In this document: positions 32,712-40,524 of the stretch, piece after piece | Layout: each line of letters begins with the position of its first letter | Position numbering within the stretch: position 1 is the first letter of the stretch | Assembly: GCA_031430875.1 (NCBI GenBank) | Contig: JANPCI010000348.1 | Location: 1-43,729, forward strand | Direction of reading: 5' to 3' | DNA length: 43,729 nt | DNA from: Sva-07 sp031430875 | Lineage (GTDB): Bacteria; Actinomycetota; Acidimicrobiia; Acidimicrobiales; Ilumatobacteraceae | Notes under the pieces: generated by a model | What the model was told of the DNA's origin: nothing | What the model saw: only the letters and a program-made list of their open reading frames with translations | The model's database searches: none | Made by a program: the position numbers and the translations under genes

Positions 32712-33769
32712 CACTCTCCCTCCAGGACGGCGACGAGGTTCTGTTGCAGGCAGGGCCCGCTCGCGCTGTGGGCAACGGCCCGGTCGGCGCCGCCGGCCAA
32801 CAGCCGGTCGGCGGCCTCGGCGAAGCGGATCAGGCCGGCTGCCATCTGCGGGTTGGCGCACAGCGCCCCGCCGCTCGGGTTGATCGCCGTCTGCTCCGCA
32901 TCGAGCCCCAATGCCGAGGTGAGCAAGATCTGCTGGTGCGAGTACGGCGCGTACATCTCGGCGACGTCGACGCGGTCGGAGGCGACGCCGGCGTGATGCG
33001 CAGCAATGGCCGCCGACGAGGCCTCGGTCAGCGAGTGACTCCCGAGTCGCTGACTGTCGATGCGATGGTCGATGCCACGGATCCAGGCCGGACGATCGCA
33101 GAGCCGACGGGCGGCGTCAGCCGACGCGAGCACGATGGCGACGGCCCCGTCGACGGGGAGCCCGCAATCGTGGGCGCGCAGCGGGGCGGTGACATACGGT
33201 TGCGCAAGCAGTTCGGCCGGGGTCATCGCGGTGCCCCATCCGATGAGGGGATTGGCGATGCCATCACTGATGCTGCGAGCCACGACTGCGGCCATCGATG
33301 CCTCGGTGACCACTCCGGCGTCGAGGCAGGCGCGTGCCTGTACCGCGGCGATGGCGGTCGCGCCGGGCCACAGCGGCGCCATCATGTACGGATCGAGCTG
33401 GAGCGTGAGGATGCGGTCGATCGGCCCGGCCGTGGTCTTGCCGTTGGCGAAGACCAGCGCTATCTCGGCCTCTCCGGTTTGGATCTTGACCCACGCCTCG
33501 TACAGGGCGAGTGCACCGTCGCCTTCGACGTGGCTCTCCACGATCGGCGGCCATGCCCCGATCGCGTCGACCGCCGACACGAAGCTGAACGGCTGGCCGC
33601 TCATGTAGTCGCAACTGCCGTGGCACCAGAAGTCGATGTCCTGACGCTCGAGACCGGCACGCTCGAGTACCTTGACGATCGTTGGTGCGATCAGCTCGAC
33701 CGAGGTCAGCTCGGTGTGCATCTCGAGGGGGCGCTGGGCGGTGGCCACGATCGCCACGTCGCGCGTCAT
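32711..33769 (-). CDS. Second Cys-less thiolase-like subunit
   Basis: 352-residue thiolase-fold protein, overlapping its neighbours by a few bases on both sides. The nucleophile segment is VESHVEGDGALALYEAW (77-93), no Cys. AEMYAPYS again has Tyr for the thiolase His, and LCANPQMAAG lacks the GHP motif. It is shorter than the partner at 31542 and different in sequence, so the two probably form a heteromer as suggested for Ltp3/Ltp4. Its N-terminal WCHGSCDYMSGQP also differs from canonical thiolases. Confidence 0.82.
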   Translation of the reverse strand: MTRDVAIVATAQRPLEMHTELTSVELIAPTIVKVLERAGLERQDIDFWCHGSCDYMSGQPFSFVSAVDAIGAWPPIVESHVEGDGALALYEAWVKIQTGEAEIALVFANGKTTAGPIDRILTLQLDPYMMAPLWPGATAIAAVQARACLDAGVVTEASMAAVVARSISDGIANPLIGWGTAMTPAELLAQPYVTAPLRAHDCGLPVDGAVAIVLASADAARRLCDRPAWIRGIDHRIDSQRLGSHSLTEASSAAIAAHHAGVASDRVDVAEMYAPYSHQQILLTSALGLDAEQTAINPSGGALCANPQMAAGLIRFAEAADRLLAGGADRAVAHSASGPCLQQNLVAVLEGE

Positions 33770-34254
33770 GACGTGGCTCGAATGGTGGCGACGTCGGCAT
33801 CGCCGGTCGGGCGGAAGTACTCGATGTTCTCGAGCGAGGGGCCCCATTCGTCGCGGGGCTTCCAGACCGGCTCGACACGCATGCCCATCCGGACGTCGTC
33901 GGTCTCGCACTCCTGGATGAGGTGCTGCATCGAGACGTCGGCACCGTCGAGCAAGATCTGCGCGGCGACGTAGGGAATCTTCACCTTCTGGCCGAGGAAC
34001 GGGACGTTGACGACGCAGAACGTGGTGATCGTGCCCGCCGGCCCCACTTCGACCTCGTCGCCGAGCGGAGCAGCACAGCGCGGACACACGCCATTGCGGG
34101 GCGGGAAGTACACCTGCTGACACAACGTGCAGCGACGGCCGAGGAACCGACCGTTCATGAGGCTCTCGAGATGGCCCGAGGCCGCCGGCCCGGCTGACCA
34201 CTCGTAGGTGACCGAGATCGGCTGGAGCAGACGCAACACCTGCTCGTCGCTCAT
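33766..34254 (-). CDS. DUF35 protein with Zn ribbon and OB fold
   Basis: 162-residue ChsH2-C-terminal-type DUF35 protein. The Zn ribbon is complete: RRCTLCQQVYFPPRNGVCPRC has two CxxC pairs. It is followed by the OB-fold strand GTITTFCVVNVPFLG and PYVAAQILLDGADVSMQHLI. DUF35 domains bind the acyl-CoA and assemble with lipid-transfer thiolases or aldolases. ATGA overlaps both with the thiolase-like gene downstream and with the second DUF35 gene upstream support a single complex. Confidence 0.88.
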   Translation of the reverse strand: MSDEQVLRLLQPISVTYEWSAGPAASGHLESLMNGRFLGRRCTLCQQVYFPPRNGVCPRCAAPLGDEVEVGPAGTITTFCVVNVPFLGQKVKIPYVAAQILLDGADVSMQHLIQECETDDVRMGMRVEPVWKPRDEWGPSLENIEYFRPTGDADVATIRATS

Positions 34255-34754
34255 GCCACGACCGCTGCGTTGGACTCGGGATCCGAATTGATCAGATCGA
34301 AGCAGGCGATATCGGTGATGCCGCCCTGCGGGTCGGCCGACCAGCGAACGGCGACTCGTGACCCGGTCGAGATCGAGTTGGCGGTGAGCGCGTCGACGGC
34401 ATGGAACATCTCGACGTCGGCTCCGTCGAGCCGTATGAGCGCCCACGCGAAGGGATGGTCGAGCGGCTGATCGGCTTGTGGTTCGGCCTGCCACGCCCAC
34501 GACGTGACGGTGCCGTGCTCGCCGACCGATACCCACTCGGTACAGGGTGCACCGGTGATCGGGTCGAACTCCGCAGGCGGCACGTAGACCCGACCATCGC
34601 TGCCGCGAGTGCCTTCGATTCGACCGTCGCGCAGCGACGTGAAGAATCGCGCCAGTGTGGTCCCCACCGTTCTCGAATACGGATAGGTCATCAGCAGAGG
34701 CGCCGTGAAACACCCGTCTTCGGTGCGGAGGAACTCGAACGTCGCCCCAGACAT
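34251..34754 (-). CDS. DUF35-like OB-fold protein without a Zn ribbon
   Basis: 167-residue DUF35-type protein. The OB-fold part is recognisable (TVTSWAWQAEPQADQPLDHPF, ALIRLDGADVEMFHAVDA), but the ribbon keeps only one Cys (GAPCTEWV). N-terminal PYSRTVGTTLARFFTSLRDG resembles the helical segment before the ribbon in other DUF35 proteins. ATG 34754 is 7 nt after a -10-like TAGAAC (34762-34767), so leaderless, and operator copy 6 is 16 bp further upstream. It is first gene of the four-gene aldolase-type unit. Confidence 0.82.
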   Translation of the reverse strand: MSGATFEFLRTEDGCFTAPLLMTYPYSRTVGTTLARFFTSLRDGRIEGTRGSDGRVYVPPAEFDPITGAPCTEWVSVGEHGTVTSWAWQAEPQADQPLDHPFAWALIRLDGADVEMFHAVDALTANSISTGSRVAVRWSADPQGGITDIACFDLINSDPESNAAVVA

Positions 34755-34783
34755 GGTTGCCGTTCTATCAGTCGCCGTCGGTT

Positions 34784-34800
34784 TCTGACGAGTCGTCAGA
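34784..34800. promoter_or_regulatory. Palindromic operator, copy 6 (divergent region)
   Basis: TCTGACG-AGT-CGTCAGA, perfect arms. It lies between the DUF35 gene (-, start 34754) and the ABC binding-protein gene (+, start 34868). It is 16 bp from the minus -10 box (34762-34767) and 29 bp upstream of the plus extended -10 (34827-34835). Confidence 0.85.
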
Positions 34801-34826
34801 TCCACCCTGCCCATTTCGCGACGGTG

Positions 34827-34860
34827 TGCTACGTTCACCGCAAGTTCAACTCCGGGGGGA
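34827..34860 (+). promoter_or_regulatory. Promoter and RBS of the ABC operon
   Basis: Extended -10 TGC-TACGTT (34827-34835), then a short leader and GGGGGGA (34854-34860) 7 nt before ATG 34868. Unlike most genes here this one has a leader and a strong ribosome binding site. Confidence 0.55.
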
Positions 34861-34867
34861 AAATCAC

Positions 34868-36340
34868 ATGGCTCGAAGGTCTGTTCGCGTTGCTGCTGCG
34901 GTCACCTCGTTGATGCTCGTCGCCGGAGCCTGCGGGGGATCGCGCGACGAGACGACGACTCCCACTGCGACGGCTCCCACTGCGACGGCTCCGACTGCGA
35001 CCACGGAGACATCTGCCGCCCCCGACACCGGCGACACGAGCGACACGACCACGGAGACAACGGTCTCGGATGTCGAGATGTTCGGCGATACCCCGTGGCC
35101 GTGCGGCCCCGGCAGCGGCACCAACACCGACGACGGCAGCACCGTCGGGGTCACGGCCGAATCGATCGACATCGCCTCCGGCGACGACGCCGGCTATGCC
35201 GCCTCACCCGGCCTCAATCACGAGATCACCGATGCGATGAAGGCCATGGTGGCGAAGTGCAACGAGCTCGGAGGCATCAACGGCCGAACGATCAACCTCA
35301 AGTACTACGACGCGAAGATCCTGGAGGTCAGCGCGGCGATCCAGGGTGCCTGCGACGACGAGAACTTCTTCCTCGTCGGCCAGGGTTGGGCGTTCGACCA
35401 GAACCAGGAGGAGATCCGGCTCGGCTGTGGCCTCCCGGCGGTACCGGGATACACGGTGAGCGCCGCGTTCGCCCATGGCAAAGACGTGTTCCAAGCAGTC
35501 CCCAACCCGTCGGACGAAACCACGAGCGGGGTCTTCGCCCAGATCGCCGAGCTCTTCCCCGAGGAATCCAAGCAGGTGGGCACACTGACGGGCGCGATCA
35601 GCTTCACCCAGGAGACCCGCGACAAAGTGGTTGCAACCGCTCCCGCGTTCGGGTGGGAGTTCGCCGAGACCACGCTCGAGAGCAACATCACCGGTGAGCC
35701 GGACTGGACGCCATTCGTCAAGCAACTCGAGGACGCCGGCGCCGAAATGGTGTCCTGGCAGGGAACCTGCCTGCCCAGCCTGCTGCTGTTCGCCCAGACC
35801 GCGAAACTCAATGGTCTCGATGTGCCGATCGTGGTCGATTCGAACCACTACACGGCCGAGTGCGCGGCGTCCAACACCGACGGTGCACTCGACAACCTGT
35901 ACGTCCGCATGTCGTTCGTGCCCTTCGAAGACGCGAGCGCCAACCCGGCCACACAGGACTACCTCGACCTGATCGCCGCCAATGGAGGCGACACGGCAAT
36001 GCTCGGCGCGCAGGCCGCGTCGTCGTTCCTGCTCTGGGCAACGGCGGCCACGGCCTGTGGCGACCAGCTCACGCGAGAGTGCGTCCTCACCAATCTCGCC
36101 GCCACCACGTCGTGGACCGGGCACGGGCTGCACGCCGAGACGGACCCCGGAGGCAATCACCCGCCGAAGTGTTCGTCGATCCTGCGTCTCGTCGGCACCG
36201 AGTTCGAACGGGTGGTGCCGACCGAGACCGCCGGCTTCGAATGCGACGACGCATGGATCAGCCCGATCACGGGGACCGCCGCGCTCGAAGCCGCCAAGCT
36301 CGACGAGAACCGCATCTCGCAGCAGTTCGCCGCAGGATGA
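34868..36340 (+). CDS. ABC transporter substrate-binding lipoprotein (branched-chain/LivJ type)
   Basis: 490-residue periplasmic-binding protein of the type 1 (Leu/Ile/Val) class. Signal peptide with basic start and hydrophobic core and a lipobox-like VAGAC, lipidated at C22. A Thr/Ala/Pro-rich linker (TPTATAPTATAP) encoded by 15-bp repeats follows. The mature part has VGVTAESIDIASGDDAGY, GGINGRTINLKYYDAK (classic LivJ strand), and VGQGWAFDQNQ. It precedes the LivHM-like permease. Given the neighbouring catabolic genes, it may bind a steroid acid or other organic acid rather than an amino acid, but that is inference. Confidence 0.88.
   Translation: MARRSVRVAAAVTSLMLVAGACGGSRDETTTPTATAPTATAPTATTETSAAPDTGDTSDTTTETTVSDVEMFGDTPWPCGPGSGTNTDDGSTVGVTAESIDIASGDDAGYAASPGLNHEITDAMKAMVAKCNELGGINGRTINLKYYDAKILEVSAAIQGACDDENFFLVGQGWAFDQNQEEIRLGCGLPAVPGYTVSAAFAHGKDVFQAVPNPSDETTSGVFAQIAELFPEESKQVGTLTGAISFTQETRDKVVATAPAFGWEFAETTLESNITGEPDWTPFVKQLEDAGAEMVSWQGTCLPSLLLFAQTAKLNGLDVPIVVDSNHYTAECAASNTDGALDNLYVRMSFVPFEDASANPATQDYLDLIAANGGDTAMLGAQAASSFLLWATAATACGDQLTRECVLTNLAATTSWTGHGLHAETDPGGNHPPKCSSILRLVGTEFERVVPTETAGFECDDAWISPITGTAALEAAKLDENRISQQFAAG
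34959..35003. repeat. 15-bp tandem repeat x3 in the lipoprotein linker
   Basis: CTCCCACTGCGACGG at 34959 and 34974, and a diverged copy at 34989. In frame; encodes the repeated Ala-Pro-Thr-Ala-Thr linker. Confidence 0.88.
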
Positions 36341-36403
36341 TCGATCCCCCGCACCGAGAACCGACTCACTCGGTGATCCCCCGCTGACTCGACGGGAGTC
36401 TGG

Positions 36404-38680
36404 ATGCAGGACTTTCTCGCGTACACCGTTCTGGGCATCTGCCTCGGGTCGGTGTACGCCATCGCCGCCACCGGCATCGTGGTCACCTACACCACGTCGG
36501 GGATGTTCAACTTTGCCCATGGCGCCGTGGCGACCATGTGTGCGCTCGTCTACTGGCAGTTGAACCAGGCGTGGCACGTGCCCGGCCTCATCGCCGTCGT
36601 ACTGACGATCTGCTTCTTCGCCCCCGCACTCGGAATCTTCCTGGAACTGGTGGTGATGCGCGGGCTGCGCGACACCAACGAGGTCACCAAGCTGGTGGTT
36701 CCGATCGCAGTACTCCTCGCGATCACAGGGACGGCCACGTGGATCTGGTTCCGTGACGGGGCCCGAGCGATCGTGCCGAAGAAGTTCTTCGGCGCGCGGA
36801 ACATCGACGTGCTCGGCCAGCCCGTCTACTACCACCAGGTCATCGGTGTCGTGCTCGCTGCGGCGATCGCCATCGGGCTCTACCTCGTGATGTACCGGAC
36901 GCGGCTCGGCGTCACCATGAGGGCAACGGTCGACGATCGACGATTGCTCATGCTCAACGGCGGACGCCCCGACCATGCCAGCATGGCCAGCTGGGGCATC
37001 GGCTGCGGGCTCGCCGGGCTGGCCGGGGTGTTGCTCGCCTCCCAACAGGGCGCACTGCAGGTCTTTGCGCTCACGCTGCTCGTCATCGACTCCTACGCTG
37101 CGGCGGTCGCCGGACGACTGCGCAGCGTGCCCATCGCCTACATCGGCGCGATGGTCCTCGGGCTCGCCCGGTCGTACTTCGACATGGTGTCCAATGCCGG
37201 CCAGAACTGGCCGGCGATCGCCAACATGCGCAACGCGATCCCGGCGATCCTGCTCTTCGCCGCTCTCCTGCTACTGCCGCAGGGCCGATTGCGCGGCGCC
37301 GTCGTGACGCGCACCCGTGAACGGTTCAACGTCCCGACGATGAAACAGGCCGTCGCATGGGGCGCGATCCTCATCGTCGGCGTGGCGATGCTGCAAGCCT
37401 TGATGAAAGGCGCGGCGGTCATCAACCTCACCAACAGCATGGCCCTCTCGCTCATGGCACTGTCGTTGGTGCTCCTCACCGGGTATGCCGGCGAGATCAA
37501 CCTTGCCGTGTACGCCTTCGCCGGAATTGCCCTGATCGCGGCCTGGCAGTTCGACGTCGGCCCGGGCGGCCTCGCCACCCAGGAGTCGCTCTCGCTCGCC
37601 GCAATCGTGCTGGCGATGGTGATCTGTGCGTTCATCGGCGGGCTCATCGCCTTGCCTGCGCTGCGCCTGAGCGGCCTGTACCTGGGCTTGGCGACGTTCG
37701 CCTTCGGAGTCATCGTCTACCAGTTGGTCATCCTCCAGCCGAGGCCGCTGCAGGGCTCGATCTTCGGTCAGCAGTTCACCGTCAACTTCTTCACCAATGG
37801 GTCGGTCACCGTTCCCCGCCCTCGCTGGTTCGGCGTCGACTTCCGTAACGAGCGCTCCTTTCTGATCCTGTTGACGGTGATGTTCGTCGTCATCGGCATC
37901 ATGCTGATCCGACTCCGGCGGAGCGCGTACGGTCGGATGATCATCGCCATGAAGGACAGCCCGGCAGCGTGCGCCACCCTGGGGATGAACATCACGCGAC
38001 TCAAGCTCGGCGTGTTCATGCTTTCGGCTGCGATCGCCGGTCTCGGCGGTCTGATGTGGGCGGCGCAGCAACGGACGGTCGCCAGCAACAACAACTTCGA
38101 TGGGTTCGCCAGCCTGCTGCTGTTCATGATCGCGGTGGTGTGCGGAATCGGATATGTCAGCGGGGCCCTGCTGGCCGGGGTCTTCCTCAGCGTCCTCAGC
38201 CTGGCGATCCCCAACGTGTTCCAGAAGCTGGGTTCCGACTACGAATCACTGCACTGGCTGTTCGTCACCGGCCTGGGCAACTTCGCCAAGTTCGTCGGTG
38301 CTGCCTTGATCGGCATCCGGCTGGCCCGGAACCCGAGCGGCATCGCCCAGCAGGTGATGGATGGCTTCCGCCCGTTGAGGCGCGTGCCAGTGGGGACGGG
38401 CGTCTGGGTGGCGTCGATCGTGATCTGGTGGCTGCTCGCCTGGCGTGGCGTCATCGGCAACTGGACGTTCGCTCTCGGCGTCATCGTCTCGGCGTTCATC
38501 GTTCCACGACTCTTGATGGCGATGTACCCGCAGCGCTTCATCGACGAGGGCAACGACGGTCGGGAGGATCTCGACATGATCGGGCTGTCCAGGCCGTTCA
38601 TCACCTCGGATCGAGAGCTGTTCGATCGTGAGCTCGCGATACCGCTTGCCCGCAGAGGTGGCTCCGATGTCACTGCTTGA
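36404..38680 (+). CDS. Fused LivH-LivM ABC permease
   Basis: 758-residue integral membrane protein uniting both permeases of a branched-chain amino-acid-type ABC importer. The N-terminal half is LivH-like (LGSVYAIAATGIVVTYTTSG, NFAHGAVATMCALVYW, many TM helices to about 300). The second half is LivM-like from about 320 (TGYAGEINLAVYAFAGI, LRLSGLYLGLATFAFG), with a C-terminal ABC-coupling region RLRRSAYGRMIIAMKDSPAACATLGMN (quoted in part). About 15-17 helices are expected. In most bacteria LivH and LivM are separate; fusion fits the actinobacterial HAAT-like form. It overlaps the ATPase gene by 14 nt. Confidence 0.9.
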   Translation: MQDFLAYTVLGICLGSVYAIAATGIVVTYTTSGMFNFAHGAVATMCALVYWQLNQAWHVPGLIAVVLTICFFAPALGIFLELVVMRGLRDTNEVTKLVVPIAVLLAITGTATWIWFRDGARAIVPKKFFGARNIDVLGQPVYYHQVIGVVLAAAIAIGLYLVMYRTRLGVTMRATVDDRRLLMLNGGRPDHASMASWGIGCGLAGLAGVLLASQQGALQVFALTLLVIDSYAAAVAGRLRSVPIAYIGAMVLGLARSYFDMVSNAGQNWPAIANMRNAIPAILLFAALLLLPQGRLRGAVVTRTRERFNVPTMKQAVAWGAILIVGVAMLQALMKGAAVINLTNSMALSLMALSLVLLTGYAGEINLAVYAFAGIALIAAWQFDVGPGGLATQESLSLAAIVLAMVICAFIGGLIALPALRLSGLYLGLATFAFGVIVYQLVILQPRPLQGSIFGQQFTVNFFTNGSVTVPRPRWFGVDFRNERSFLILLTVMFVVIGIMLIRLRRSAYGRMIIAMKDSPAACATLGMNITRLKLGVFMLSAAIAGLGGLMWAAQQRTVASNNNFDGFASLLLFMIAVVCGIGYVSGALLAGVFLSVLSLAIPNVFQKLGSDYESLHWLFVTGLGNFAKFVGAALIGIRLARNPSGIAQQVMDGFRPLRRVPVGTGVWVASIVIWWLLAWRGVIGNWTFALGVIVSAFIVPRLLMAMYPQRFIDEGNDGREDLDMIGLSRPFITSDRELFDRELAIPLARRGGSDVTA

Positions 38681-39398
38681 GTGCAACGCACTGAACATGA
38701 GTTTCGGTGGAGCGAAGGTGTTGAGCAACGTCGACATCACCGCCGAGGCCGGGGCGATCACGGGCCTGATCGGACCGAACGGAGCCGGCAAGACCACGCT
38801 GTTCAACGTGATCACCGGGTTGCTCCAACCGACGTCGGGCACCGTGCTGCTCGATGGTCGCAACATCACGGGGCTGAAGCCGTTCAAGCGCTCGCGCCTC
38901 GGTGTCGCTCGCACGTTCCAGCGCCTCGAACTGTTCACGTCGCTGTCGGTGCGCGACAACATTCGGGTGGCCGGCGAGATCGGCGCGAAATGGCAGCGCA
39001 ACTCCGCCGATCTGACCGCGGAGACCGACCGGGTACTCGACCAGCTCGGCATCCGCGATCTCGCCGACCGCGACGTGACCGAGATCCCAACCGGTATGGC
39101 GCGGCGGGTCGAGGTCGGCAGGGCGTTGATGACCCGACCGAAGATCCTGCTGCTCGACGAGCCGGCCTCGGGGCAGAACGAGGACGAGACCGACGAATTC
39201 GCCGACCTGCTCCTGGAGCTGTGCGCGACCGGAACGTCGATCCTCCTGGTCGAACACGATGTTGCCCTCGTGATGAAAGTGTGCTCGTTCGTGCAGGTGC
39301 TCGACTTCGGAGTTGTCATCGCCACCGGCACGCCGGAGGAGATCCAGAGCAACAGTCTGGTCCTCGATGCCTACCTCGGGGCGGAACAGACACCGTGA
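38667..39398 (+). CDS. LivG-like ABC ATPase with degenerate signature motif
   Basis: 243-residue ABC ATPase. Walker A GPNGAGKTT (36-44), TFQRLELF Q-loop, Walker B ILLLDEP, D-loop ASGQNEDE and H-loop LVEHDVALVM are intact. The signature is not LSGGQ but PTGMARRVEVG, which occurs in some actinobacterial LivG relatives. ATG 38667 has AGAGGTGG upstream and lies inside the permease gene. It works with the LivF-like partner encoded next. Confidence 0.88.
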   Translation: MSLLECNALNMSFGGAKVLSNVDITAEAGAITGLIGPNGAGKTTLFNVITGLLQPTSGTVLLDGRNITGLKPFKRSRLGVARTFQRLELFTSLSVRDNIRVAGEIGAKWQRNSADLTAETDRVLDQLGIRDLADRDVTEIPTGMARRVEVGRALMTRPKILLLDEPASGQNEDETDEFADLLLELCATGTSILLVEHDVALVMKVCSFVQVLDFGVVIATGTPEEIQSNSLVLDAYLGAEQTP

Positions 39399-40108
39399 CC
39401 GCGACCCGCCTCGAGCTCATCGACGTGACCGCTGGATACGGCCCGATCGTCGTGCTGCAGGGCCTGTCGCTCGAAGTGGGCCACGGGGAGATCCTTGCCC
39501 TGCTCGGACCCAACGGTGGCGGCAAGTCGACGACCTTGCAGGTGTGCAGTGGGTTGCTGCCGATCACTCGTGGTCAGGTGCGACTCGCCGGTCATACGGT
39601 CACCGGAACGTCGCCACACGCCTTGGCCAGAGCAGGCGTGTGCGCCGTGCCGGAAGGGCGTGGCGTCTTCCCGAACCTCACAGTGCGCGAGAACCTGATG
39701 ATGGCCACCCATACGGGCCTGCTGCTCGCCGACATCGAGGACGCGACGTACGTGCGTTTCCCTGTACTCGGCGCTTGCCGTTCGCAGCTCGCGGGAACTC
39801 TGTCGGGTGGCCAACAGCAGATGTTGTCGATGTCGAGGGCGTTGGCCACCGATCCGGCCGTCCTGTTGCTCGACGAGTTGTCGATGGGCCTGGCGCCGAT
39901 GATCGTTGCGTCGCTGTACGAGATCGTTGCCGGGGTAGCCGCCGAAGGTGTCTCGGTGCTGGTGGTCGAACAGTTCGCCCGGTCAGTGCTCGGCATCGCC
40001 GACCGAGCTGCCATCATGCTCAACGGACAGATCGTTCGCTCAGGGCCCCCGGACGAGATCGCAGAAGAACTCTCAGCTGCCTACATGGGCAGAAAGGCGA
40101 AGGTATGA
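39395..40108 (+). CDS. LivF-like ABC ATPase
   Basis: 237-residue ABC ATPase. Walker A GPNGGGKST (38-46), canonical signature LSGGQQQM, Walker B VLLLDELSMGLAP and the LivF-typical VCAVPEGRGVFPNLTV before the signature. GTG 39395 overlaps the LivG stop. Its canonical signature complements the degenerate one of LivG, so the ATPase heterodimer may have one active and one weakened ATP site. Confidence 0.92.
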   Translation: MTATRLELIDVTAGYGPIVVLQGLSLEVGHGEILALLGPNGGGKSTTLQVCSGLLPITRGQVRLAGHTVTGTSPHALARAGVCAVPEGRGVFPNLTVRENLMMATHTGLLLADIEDATYVRFPVLGACRSQLAGTLSGGQQQMLSMSRALATDPAVLLLDELSMGLAPMIVASLYEIVAGVAAEGVSVLVVEQFARSVLGIADRAAIMLNGQIVRSGPPDEIAEELSAAYMGRKAKV

Positions 40109-40476
40109 CCGACCCAGGTCGTAAGGAACAGTTTGCTGCCGACGTGGCTGCGATGCAGGTGAAGACGTCGGGCAAGGCGTCCGCCGAACGCGCGTCGAGC
40201 ACCTTGGGCATCATCTTGATGGTCGCATCACTGGTCATCGGCATCGGGTCGTACGTGACGGCCTCGAACGAGACCAACGTTCTCGACCAGAACGAACTCA
40301 TCATCCTCGGGTTCGTGTGCGTCACCATGGCGATCATCGGCGCGGCGTTGTGGATCCGTGTGGCACTCGTACGTTTCTGGCGGTTCTGGTTGCTGCGCTC
40401 GCTCTACGAGGGCCAGGCTCATCTCGACGAGGTGGTGAAGGCCATCCGCGACCGCGACGGCGCGCCGGGCCACTAG
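40105..40476 (+). CDS. Small two-helix membrane protein ending the ABC operon
   Basis: 123-residue protein with two predicted membrane helices (STLGIILMVASLVIGIGSY at about 31-49, and IILGFVCVTMAIIGAALWI at about 64-82). A short basic N-terminal part precedes them, and a charged C-terminal RALVRFWRFWLLRSLYEGQA-type helix (approximate wording) follows. It is translationally coupled to the LivF gene (ATGA). No family recognised; a regulator or accessory of the importer is the contextual guess. Confidence 0.75.
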   Translation: MTDPGRKEQFAADVAAMQVKTSGKASAERASSTLGIILMVASLVIGIGSYVTASNETNVLDQNELIILGFVCVTMAIIGAALWIRVALVRFWRFWLLRSLYEGQAHLDEVVKAIRDRDGAPGH

Positions 40477-40492
40477 TCATCCGACGACGCCA

Positions 40493-40517
40493 CCACCCCG
40501 AAGGAGTTCTCGGGTGG
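40493..40517. terminator. Possible bidirectional terminator hairpin
   Basis: Between convergent stops at 40476 (+) and 40525 (-). CCACCCCGA (40493-40501) pairs with TCGGGTGG (40510-40517), 8 pairs with one bulge (C40496) and an 8-nt loop. No T-tract follows, so it would be a weak or Rho-assisted terminator. Confidence 0.45.
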
Positions 40518-40524
40518 GGCTGGG

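Noticed and set aside
35204..37045. Long minus-strand frame (613 codons) across the binding-protein and permease genes
   Set aside because: It is antisense to two confidently recognised genes and has the His/Asp/Arg-rich composition of a GC-rich shadow frame.
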